Shown: piece after piece, positions 24,392 through 34,504 of the stretch
Layout: each line of letters begins with the position of its first letter
Numbering within the stretch: position 1 is the stretch's first letter
From: Parietaria judaica
Lineage: Eukaryota > Streptophyta > Magnoliopsida > Rosales > Urticaceae
Length of the DNA stretch: 64,000 nt
Assembly (NCBI GenBank): GCA_954871525.1
Contig: OX940868.1
Coordinates: 22,439,056 to 22,503,055 of the forward strand
Direction of reading: 5' to 3'
Notes under the pieces: model-generated
The model's input: only the letters and a program-made list of their open reading frames with translations
What the model was told of the DNA's origin: nothing
The model's database searches: none
Position numbers and translations under genes: made by a program

Positions 24392-25443
24392 TCATACAGT
24401 TAAATTCTTCAATTTCTCTTCCAGATTGCTCAGCTCGAAATTCTTCTCGTCCGTGACAATCTGTACAATTTATATCATATGACCGATAATTAGTTTCGAG
24501 CATGAACCTTATGTTATATCTTAAGAATACATGTCCAAAAGCTCAGATACTTCTTATTACCTCGGATTCTATGGAATGAAGAAACCGTCCTTTTATTCTT
24601 GCCGAAACGCAGCCAATGATGTCAAGCCCTTCCTCGGTGAGAGCTCGGAGCAGTGTCGTAAGTGAAAGCCCTCGTTCCAAGGCTGTATTTGCAACAACCT
24701 CGACTCCTGCTCTAGAACGTTCCACGCTTCGAGAAGTGGAGCCCGAACAACGGGGTTTTGAGCTCTGAACGTCGTCGTTATCGAATTGCTTTTTCAATTT
24801 GTCTCTTTTGCTAATCAATTCTTGGTTCTTTCTTTGCAGTTCCTGAATGTAATTTGTTGCGACGTACATTTGATCCGATATCGACCTCTTCCCCTGTAAG
24901 AAAAAAATAAGGGTGAACAAAAGAAATCGAAAACCAAATTTTAAACTTAAATTTACTGCAACGATTTCAAACCGCTAAAACCAAATTCAAACTGTTCAAT
25001 AACTAACTTTTTGCTCTAGTTAAGATGAGATATTCATGGTCGCTAAAAAATACCGAAAAAAATACAACTTTCACCTCGAGCACCCGGGAAAATTATTTTT
25101 GATAGAAAGATTCGAGTTTGACCTTGAGATGCTCAAGAGGGATCAGCGACCGGAGATTCGCGCAAAGCCCGGCCATTTCCTTCCTTCTCAGCCTCTCGAT
25201 CTCTTTGTGTATGACCTTCTTCTTCTTCTTTTTCTCATCGGGGTTTTCTTGCTCGTCGGAGGGTGATCGCCGGCGCTTGTTGGCAAGATCGCGCGTCGGC
25301 GTTGACGGGTGAATTTGAGCATGGTTTTGGTAATCAAGGCTAGGATCAAGCTTGCAGGGAATTAGAGTTGTGGAGAACATATGGGAGAGCTCTTGATGAT
25401 CAGTGGCTTGGTCAAACTGAGACATGTAAGGAATATAATCCAT
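24392..25443 (-). CDS. bHLH transcription factor (bHLH36/118/126-type)
   Basis: Nuclear DNA-binding regulator of the small plant group that includes Arabidopsis bHLH36, 118 and 126. Three exons, 25443-25123, 24893-24561 and 24460-24392, give 240 residues with GT-AG introns in phase 0. A Lys-rich stretch at 71-77 precedes the basic region, where His79, Glu83 and Arg87 form the H-E-R triad that reads E-boxes. Helix 1 ends at LRSLIP. Exon 1 stops in the loop, and exon 2 opens with GKRSISDQMYVATNYIQEL, which is helix 2. A zipper-like helix and an ACT-like C-terminal part follow. The intron in the loop is typical of the group. Target genes are unknown. Confidence 0.9.
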
Positions 25444-25718
25444 TATGTTGCTCCTATATTAAGTCTAATACTTTTCTTTCTCTCTCCAGCTTTTTTTTCT
25501 CTCTCTCTCTCTCTCTCTACACTAGAGACATCTATATATGCTTATAATTATTAGGGCATGAAATCTTATATGGGGCCAAAAGTATCAAGATTTTGTTGAT
25601 TTTTATATTCAATAATGTGCTTTCACTCTCAAAAGGCACTGTACATTTAGACAACTATAAGTGTTAATAACACAATATATTCACACATGCAACAAACTAT
25701 TTATCACCTAGGGTTAGA

Positions 25719-25721
<3 letters not shown>

Positions 25722-25755
<34 letters not shown>
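25722..25755. repeat. TA microsatellite
   Basis: Uninterrupted run of about 17 TA units upstream of the bHLH gene. Confidence 0.95.
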
Positions 25756-25758
<3 letters not shown>

Positions 25759-25996
25759 TATTGTAAACGTGGGTTTTTGAAATAAGGAAGAAAAAAAATG
25801 AAAACTTGTGAGGCTGAACTAATTCATCTTTATTAAATCCATTTTATTGATTGGTCAATGGTATAACTTTTAGACATGTACTCTTCTATATGATATTTAA
25901 TGCATGGTTGATAATTGTTAATTATTATGAACGATCCTAGCAAATAGAGTGTTTAGAAACACAAATTATTTGGGGGAAATGGAACGTAATGTATGA

Positions 25997-26028
<32 letters not shown>

Positions 26029-26550
26029 GCGCATGATCTCCTTGTGCATCTCAAAAATAGAATTATTAAATGTGACTTACAATATTAGGTTTCATAAATC
26101 AAATCAAAATTGTAAAAATATGGTTCTAGAATTTTTATTTTATTTTTTGCAAACATTATAATAAATTGGTTCGTATTTCTTTTCTAAAGTTGTCATTGAA
26201 AGATAATTGAGCAACTAAAGTGATTACTATATATAGTTGTTTATGGATTAGCTAATATTATATCATTTATAATATGGGAAGATGATTAGGTTGAGATTAA
26301 GGAGGTTGGACATGGAATAATGATCTTGTATGAATAAAATCTTTGGACATAAAATCCTACTTTTTAATTCATCCTCATTTAATAATTAATTTACATATAA
26401 CAACCTGCCTAACCCAATATTATGTGCAATAATAAAAGAAAAGTAGTAAAAAGGGACGTTACACTAAACTCAAGTTAGTTCTCTGTATTTTAATAGAAAT
26501 ATAGTTAGAGGTGGAGTTGGATTTAAATACTTACATACAAATGTAGTCAT

Positions 26551-26746
26551 TTTTTTTAATGAGTGGCACTATAGGCCAAGGTTATAATGCACTCTCGCAT
26601 AGATATATTCAATGTAAGAACATGTGGCGTTATTGGTCAAGTTTATATATGTAAAAAGGCACTCATTTGAGTCTCATAGAAATTGAGCTCGTGACCTCTT
26701 GAATGAAAGTGTAGTGGAGTTACCACTAGGCAAAACTTGCTTGGTT
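26551..26746 (-). mobile_element. SINE with target duplication
   Basis: On the minus strand it opens with GCAAGTTTTGCCTAGTGGTAACTCC (A-box type). AGAGGTCACGAGCTCAATTTC (B-box position) and GACTCAAATGAGTGCC follow, and it ends in an A run (the T run at 26551). The borders carry AAATGTAGTCAT (26539-26550) and AAATGTGGTCAT (26747-26758), a 12-bp duplication with one mismatch. This is what target-primed insertion of a tRNA-derived SINE leaves. The copies at 32.4-33.0 kb share its GACTCAAATGAGTGCC block. Confidence 0.85.
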
Positions 26747-28255
26747 AAATGTGGTCATGTTTCAATGATCAAGAAAATCATTCCAAAAATATATTTGGAT
26801 TCATATATAATATTTTATCAGCCAAAATTATTTTGTGCGGACCCAGGACCTCAAAACATTAATTCACCATAACACCCTTACAAACTCAGGGCCGACTTTA
26901 CTAAGTTGATGTATCTCTTAAGTTAGATAATTTGAATAATTTTTAACCATCATATAAGTTAGACATCTTTAATTTACTTTTGACTATCATATATTTTAGT
27001 AAAGTATTGAAAAATAAAATTAATTATAAGTTTAGGGTTCTAATATGTTTTTTCTTGAGAAAGCATAAACTTGCGTTAAATAAGTCGGCTCGTTTATGCC
27101 AATGATTAAAATATTGAACAAAATGTGAAACTAATTTAAATAATTACAACTATGGAGTAGTAGATAGACCATGCTAGTCACCCGACCCAAATATTTTATA
27201 TATTTTAAATAACATAATTATTGAAAATGTAATATTCTATATATAGCTTTTTTTTCATAACATATTATATTAGATTTGGATGTAATTGTGATTAGGACTT
27301 CAAATCATTATTAATTAATCAAGCCTCGCAAGTTTTGTTTTTATTGTATTAGTGGTCAAAGTATTATATTATATGTAGTAGGATCGTCTCGTTTGAAATT
27401 AGTTTATCTCATTGATGTGATCTAAAATAGAATAGAAGTTTTCAATGGAGTATCATCGATAATGCTTTTTTGCAATAATACGATTAAAAAACATACTATA
27501 TTTAAAATCGTTCCATTAACATCATGTACTAACTTTGCATGTATTATTTATTGTAAAAGTTGATAGTTTGGCGATTATTAGCATTTAAGTCCTCATTGTT
27601 TTTTTTTTATTATTTAGTCCTTTCCCTTTTATGTAACCTAAACCATTGTATTATTCTTATTAGTCTCAATTAAGTTTCTCCTTAAAAAAATAATACAATT
27701 AAAAAAAATTAATACCGCCAACGATGAACTTGATGGACCTTTATTTACCGTTGATTTTATTTTAGCAATTTAGGGCTTTTATTGATTAAATATTAAGTTT
27801 AAATTATATTTTGCAATTAAGAGTTAATAATGGGCTTTAAGTTTAATTGTGTTAGTGGGTCTTAGGGGTTTTTGAGGAGCTTTAGTCTTGGTCGATTCCT
27901 AGAGAGCGCACGAGAGAGTATGGCCGAGCTCTCGAAGGATTGTGCCTTACTCGATTTGTGATTCTTTTCATCATCAATAAAACTAAGCTAATTCATTGTC
28001 ATGGTGAATTACCGTCTTCCGATTCATCTTGCTGCATTTTTCTGGGTTTATTTTCAGATTCGGAATTCGAGTTCCATCAGAGCTCAAGACAGTTTAGCTT
28101 CATTAATGCTGCGAAATTACCATAGAAATAATATAAAAAAACAAATTGTGCAGTATTAGTATATCTACTGAAAATTTGAAGTAACATACATAATAAAATT
28201 CAGCAAAGGTACCGACTGAAATCGGAATTCGCAAGCAGAAACCCTTGCTTGTGGC

Positions 28256-28574
28256 CAGAGCCGGCCCAATATTTTCGGGGGCCTTGGGCGAAAAGTTAAA
28301 AAATGGTCTTTTTTAATTTCTTAATAATAATATACTTGACACAACGTAAATACAAATATTTATTGTTGCTCCACGAAATATTTTTTTTTCTTTATTTTTC
28401 TAGTAAGTATGTTATTGTTCTTGATTTTTCAAGTTGCATTACTTACAACACAAACAATGAGGCCTCTTTCATCTGATCTTATAAGCATTCTTCTAAATTA
28501 TATTTATTTGGGGCCTTTAAATATTGGGGGCCTTGGGCGGTCGCCCAACTCGCCCACCTATCGGGCCGGCTCTG
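28256..28574. mobile_element. hAT-type MITE with 8-bp target duplication
   Basis: The ends are CAGAGCCGGCCC and its complement GGGCCGGCTCTG. The next bases of both arms also pair (AATATT..GGGGGCCTTGGGCG). The element is flanked by an exact 8-bp repeat, CTTGTGGC, at 28248-28255 and 28575-28582. Eight-base duplications with CAG..CTG ends are typical of hAT elements. At 319 bp it has no room for a transposase. It sits just downstream of the mTERF pseudogene. Confidence 0.93.
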
Positions 28575-28645
28575 CTTGTGGCGCAAGAAATCTTCAGAGA
28601 TACAATAGCTGAAGAAACCTAGCAAAGAACTAAGCAGAACTAAGA

Positions 28646-29779
28646 TCATTTCTCTTTGTACAACTTCAGAAACTCCGGAATTTCCTCGGAAAAAGGAGCG
28701 ACAAACTTTTTCAAGAACGCCTTGTCCGACATTATTAATAGACTCTAACACTTTAGGCTGCTTCTCCACCAGATTTCTCGATAGCAAAGCTTGATAGTAC
28801 GAAATTCTCGGGATTATCCTCTTCTCTAAGCTGAATGTTAATAATATAGGGTTTTCGACTAGGTAGCGCGGCTTCATGCCCGTTTTCTCTACGAAGAACC
28901 CTGTAACTTGTGCAATCTTATGTTCCGAAACCATCATACACAGCGGATACTTCCTAAAAGCTTCCGAAACCTCTTCGTCGGACCAACCGCTCTTCTTATA
29001 CGCGCGAACCTTACCTGCCCATTTCGAGCCTCTCCGTTTCTGTTGCAGCACGCGACTTCCTTCACGATCTCTCGAAACTGAACCGGGCTCGTCGCTATGT
29101 CCCGAGGGCTGTTGTAAACTAGCGCGGCTATTCTGGAACGAGGAACCCCATACTGGCTCAGAGTACGTATGTTAGGCTCCACTTTGTTCTCGATATCGTA
29201 ACCGAGAATCTCCGGGCTCCGTCTCACGGCGTCAATCACCGCAGCATCGGACTCAAAGACGCGCCTAAGGAAGAGGTGGGCGGGCACGATCTGGCGAGCT
29301 AAATTTCTTCTCATCAGAGGAGGAAAGTGAGAGAGTTGCTCGATGAATGTAGGGCTCCAAAAGCCATTGCTCATGAAATATTCAAACTTGGGCTTGACGC
29401 ATCGCTGGGCATTACACAGGAGTATATTGGGGGCTAACCGAACGATATTGGCGATCTGGGTTTGAGTGAAGCCATGGCCCTTGAAGAACTCTACGGCTTT
29501 CTCTGGTTTCTCAGGAGACTCGAATTTGACGCGTCTGGAAGCAGTCAAAGCAGCTTTGGGGGAGAATCCAAGCGAGTTGATGAGATACGAAGCGACGAAA
29601 GGTCGCTCTTCGTCGGGAATTCTCGAAAACCATCTGAGTGAACTAGTTCTTGCTCTGGAATCCCCAAATGCTAGGGTTTTGCATGCATTTGAGAAATTGA
29701 ACTTACGGATGGATGGTTGATGCTGACACCCAATCTGGGAACAACTTTCGCCTGATTTGGATTCAGAAACCCCTTCTGA
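28646..29779 (-). pseudogene. mTERF family gene, frame-broken
   Basis: Related to the plant mitochondrial/plastid transcription termination factor family, whose members bind organelle nucleic acids through repeated helical units. The frame is open from 29779 down to about 29045, carrying 'FVASYLINSLGFSPKAAL' and several mTERF repeats. It then shifts: after FREIVKEVA roughly 20 expected codons are missing, and the protein resumes in another frame at 'SKWAGKVRAYKKSGWSDEEV'. Near 28730 a second one-base shift moves the ending into a third frame, which closes with TGA at 28646-28648. The 5' open stretch has no ATG. The breaks are read directly. Undetected introns could in theory explain one of them, but plant mTERF genes are mostly intronless. 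Confidence 0.8.
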
Positions 29780-32457
29780 TTATTTATGGTAAAAGTAGGC
29801 CTGCAATTAAAACTCGAAAATGCCGGTTTTTAACGGAAACCGGACCAAATCAGTTTTATAAAACCGAAATCGAATTAAAATCGGGTTAAAACAAAATCTA
29901 ATTTTGAAAAATCTGCAACCGGATTAAACCAGTTTCGGGTCCCGGGTTTAGAGTTATGAAACTCGAAACCCGGTTAGTAGGTTATTAAAACTTGAATTAA
30001 ACATTATCTATATATTTATAAAGATTTAGTTTTATTTTTATAATGCTAATTATAAAGTGGTTATGTGGAAAACGACATTTGAGTATTCTGCCTCAAACGA
30101 CATCTTAGATTTTTGTTGTGATACTATGCTCTGTTTGTTGTAAATGTATATATGGTTTGTTTTGGTGTGAAGAAAAAAAAAACTCAACTCTAACATTCAA
30201 CCCAACTTCAATTTAACCCAACCTAATTAATCTAATAAATATCGGGTTAGTTTGGATCCAACTCGAATAAATTATCGGGTTGGGGTCGGGCCAGATGCAT
30301 TGGATTGGGCCGGCCCAATTGACGACCCAACGAAGCCTTTTTTTTTTTGTTGGTAATTTGTTACTTTTTTTTAATATTTGTTGTATTTATTTATGTAAGT
30401 AAAAACACATAGAGTAAAAAGGTAAAAAAAAAATAACCCTTGAATATCATCTTTATATTTAATTATTATTTTATGTCAATGACTATGTTTCTAGTTTATG
30501 TTTACGATTACGCTTCTAGTTAAGTTTACGATTACGTTTCGTACTTCTGTTATTGAATGGCTAGGACTTAATAATATTTAGTATTTTAATAGGATGTTTA
30601 AAACATTATATTAAATTTATGTTTATTGATTGACGGTGTAAATTTATGTTATTCGGCAAAAAAATTTATATAGTAATTTTATATAGTTTAGTCCAATAAC
30701 CCATAATTTTTCGGGTTAGGTTGGATTGAGCCTTTAAAAATATTGGGTTGGATTGGGTTGCTTTTCCAAAACCTAATAAGATTGGGTCGGATTGAGTTTT
30801 TAGGTCGGGTCCCAATCCAACCCATGCACACCCCTAGTTTCACATATACTGCTATGTTTATACGTTGGATTGTGAATTTGTGATTTACAGTAGAACCTCT
30901 ATAAATTAATAATGTTACGACAGGAAAAAAATATTATGTTATCGGATTATTAATTATTATCAATTAACATATAAATTAATAATTTACTAATTTATACATT
31001 AATAAAGAAAAAAATATTAATCAGCTATAATTATATAAACATCTTTACTAACAAAAAATTATTTCAATTTATTACATCGAGAATATTAAAATATCAAATA
31101 TCAATATTAAGAATATCAAGAGAGACTATTATGAATTAAAAATATTTTATTAGAATATCAATGTTAGAAATATTAAAGAACCCAATGATATTAAAGATTG
31201 AGTTCAAGAAGACATCAATTTCAAGAAGAACCAAATTACTATAGAATCATATTTTAAGAAGACCACATGATTAGTGATGTAATGTTATCTTTTTATTTAA
31301 TGTGCTTTCATAATTATATATGTTATATTTTATTTATGATGAATTTATAATTATCTATGTAATTTTTTATATTGAATTATTAATTTATATATCACTTGGG
31401 ACCTATATATTTTATAAAAGTTTATCATCTTATAAATTTAATCTATCATTAATTTAGCTAGTTAGGCCCGAGTCGGGGACCGGACACAAATATTATTTAA
31501 TTGTGACTATTAACTTATCGAGTATTAATTTCTAAAGGTTCTGGTGTATTTAAGTTTGGAGTGTTAGTATTTAAGATTAGGTAATATTGTGCATTAATGG
31601 TTAGGAAATAGATTATGTAGATTTGTAGGTTTTTTTTTTTAACCAGGTAAAAACGTGAATCCGAATTAAAAACTTGAACCCACATCAAAACCAGGTTCAG
31701 GATTGAAATCCAGGTTTTCAAAAATTCGGGTTAAACCTAAACTAGGATTTCCGGATTTTACCTTTCAAAAATCGGGTTTGGGTGTGAAAAGTCAAATCCC
31801 AAAAATCCGGGTTCGGGTTTTGGGTATTGAAAAAAAAACCCGGGGTTATACCCGATTTGAGCCCTAGGTTAAAGTTTCAAAGTTGCTATATAAAGTTAAT
31901 TAACAAAAAACTATAGCAAAAGCATTTTAGTTGTTTTTTTTTTTGTTTTTTTTTTTGCGGATCGGTAGACCGCATCACTTTTCCATTAATCTTTTTTTAC
32001 TATTTCCGTCAATGACGACGTCAACAACATGTAAAAAAATAAACTCAAACGATCAAAGCCACGAACATCAAAATAAACATGGATGTAAGCATATATTCTT
32101 TAAATAACATTAACAACGCAACATATATTTTCCTTCTCATTTTCTCTCTTAAATTCGCAATTTATTTACTCAATAGCATCGTGATTTGCAGTGTTGACAT
32201 CGTCACTGATGGAAATAGAAAAAAAATCTAACGAAGTGGATAAAGTCTATTGATCTTAAAAAAAAGGTGAACTTAAATATTTGTGTCATTAATAACTTGA
32301 TAATAATAATACTAAGTTACAGGAAAAGACTAAATAATAAATAAGAAAAATAACAAGAGTCAAATGCTAATAGGAAATTAGGAATTACTTGAATAGTTTC
32401 TGCCTATGAATTATGATATGTATGAATCGAATACGTACAAAGTTTACACGTTACATA

Positions 32458-32649
32458 CTCCTTAATACAAACTTGTTTGACTTAGTGTTAACTCCACTAT
32501 ATACTTATTCATGAGGTCGCGGTTTCAAACCACGCGGGACTCAAATGAGTGCCCTCCTTAATACAAACTTGTTTGACTTAGTGTTAACTCCACTATATAC
32601 TTATTCATGAGGTCGCGGTTTCAAACCACGCGGGACTCAAATGAGTGCC
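32458..32649 (+). repeat. 96-bp exact tandem duplication inside a SINE head
   Basis: Two consecutive copies, 32458-32553 and 32554-32649, appear identical base for base. Each holds TTAGTGTTAACTCC (A-box-like), GAGGTCGCGGTTTCAAACC (B-box-like) and GACTCAAATGAGTGCC, so the pol III promoter of a SINE has been doubled. Confidence 0.95.
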
Positions 32650-32745
32650 CCCTTTACATATTGTAAACTTGACACTATCTAGTAATGCGATAATGCATTG
32701 GATCCTTGACCGACAATATCACCCCATTACAAAAAAAATTATATA
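32554..32745 (+). mobile_element. SINE copy, same family as 26551-26746
   Basis: The second 96-bp unit runs on into the SINE body (CTTTACATATTGTAAACTTG and a GCATTGGATCCTTGACC-like 3' part) and an A run near 32730. A further diverged copy of the body and its flank follows at about 32845-33060. There the downstream TTTTGTTTTCATGCATTTTC segment is also repeated, showing a segmental duplication of about 220 bp. Confidence 0.7.
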
Positions 32746-34504
32746 CTCATTACTCATTCTTTTGTTTTGTTTTCATGCATTTTCTTTTCGATAATTCATC
32801 CGTAAAAACTCTAAAACTAAATACGACTATACCAAGGTCTGAGCGCCCCCTTTTATATATTGTAAAGTTGGCCGATTGGGCCACTTGTGCTTACCCTAAA
32901 TATATCTAGTAGATACGGGAGTGCATTGTAACATTGGCCGATAGTGCTACCCCATTAAAAAAAAGTATATACTCATTCTTTTGTTTTGTTTTCATGCATT
33001 TTCTTTTCGATAATTTATCCGTAAAATTCTAAAACTAAATACGATTGGACCAAGGTCTAAAGTATGTGGCTCTTGATAATTCTCAATTCGTTGAAGCACT
33101 GGAATGAAAATAATAGAAAACACAACAATTTTCTAAGATTGAATATCGTTAATATATGGTTATATTACGAATTATTACATTTATGTCACCCGAAAGTTAT
33201 AATTTTCTCAATAGATGACGGAGTAGATAGTCTCCGAAATATGAAAAATCTGGCTTTCACCTTCCTTGTAACAAATGTCTGTTTTTAGTTAGTTAGTTGA
33301 GTTCACATGTTCATGTGGGGCAAGTCTACTCTTTTAAAAAATGTTAATTAGTGATTAGTCATTAATACTTAAAGTCAAATCAACTTTTTTAACCCCTTAT
33401 ACATTATTAAGCGATTTTATCATTAACGTAGGTTTATTGACTTTACATTAACATAAGTTTATTGACTATATATTTACAAGCAAAACTTGTGAGGTTGATT
33501 TTCCTTATTTTATTATTTTTTAAAGTATATTTTCCGTACCCTAAGCCTAAACCCTCGTATATAAATTTAGGTTCTCTGCGAAAAACTATTACGATGCGAA
33601 ACCTGCTTGTGCCGCATCATGATCATTTAAAGAACTTTCCAAAGTTTTGTCTGTGGCATAAAATATCTTGATCTCGTTTCGTAACTAACCGGGAGAAATA
33701 CTCTCGAAATGGTTTCTGTACAAATATTTAGCACACATATTTTGAAGTTTAAACGCGCAGGGGGCATATAAGTCACATTTCAAAAGCTTATGGGCGTTTT
33801 GTGTCAAAAAAATAAGTTTGGGGAAAATATTTAAAGTGGGTCTCACAGCGAACAAGCGCGAAACTCATCACCACCGTCGATCGCGGTCACCTTCACCCGC
33901 AGGTAATTACAGCCTTAACGATTTTATCTTGTTATACCAGAGTTTAATTTATTTTTTATTTTAATTTAATTGGGGAAAATATTTACTGGTAAAGCTAGGG
34001 CTCCATTGAAGACGAAGAAGAAACTGAGCTCTCTGTAAGAACACTCCACATTCCTCTTCTCTTTCGTTTTCTTTGCTCTTTCTTGTGCTTAAGATTTGTG
34101 TGCGCGTTTCGCATTTGAAGATAAGTGATTTTCCGATGGAGTTTTATCAGTGAGCAATGTCGATTTTTTTGGTGAATTTGTGCAATTTTTTTGGTTTGTT
34201 CTTATGATGATTCATCTTCTTCGAGCTGGTTGATCTCTCGGGCGACGCATTAGAGAATTTGACGCTCTAAGTTGAGCTCTGGTTTCTTAAATCTGTTCTT
34301 GGGATATGGATTTTCTTTTGTAAATTTAGTATATTTATTGGAATTTGATATCGAAATGAATCAGTTGTCCAGGGTTGAATTGATATCGAGCTGTAAATTC
34401 TTGGTGTTTTTTTTTTCTTCGTAAATGTTGAATCTTTAGTGGAATTTGATATCGAAATGAATTCATTTTCGTGTTTGGTACACATGTAGGTGTTTGGGAA
34501 TAGT

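Larger units (their letters stand above)
25444..28255. other. long intergenic region with SINE and microsatellites
   Basis: It starts with the bHLH upstream region, including a CT run near 25499-25518, then TA microsatellites and a minus-strand SINE (26551-26746). At about 27840-28010 a GC-richer stretch with AATAAAA resembles a retrotransposon LTR, but no partner was found. No gene is seen. Confidence 0.55.
29780..34504. other. repeat-rich region without a gene
   Basis: At 29800-31865 there are several stretches of CCGG/AACCGG/GGGTT-rich low-complexity DNA. Some are bounded by TAGGGGTG-like ends (CACCCCTAG near 30827-30836), typical of degenerate hAT-like elements. At 30885-31440 comes a sequence starting CAGTAGAACCTCTATAAATT, a start common in old plant DNA transposons. 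SINE copies follow at 32.4-33.1 kb. The last 650 bp hold the probable leader exons of the YTH gene: CACCCGCAG|GTAATT near 33902 looks like a 5' UTR donor. Confidence 0.5.

Noticed and set aside
25036..25312. Plus-strand frames opposite the bHLH first exon
   Set aside because: Antisense shadows of the Lys-rich bHLH coding exon.
27840..28125. Possible solo LTR or small gene (ATGGCCGAGCTC...)
   Set aside because: The frame stops after 12 codons and no LTR partner or target duplication was found.
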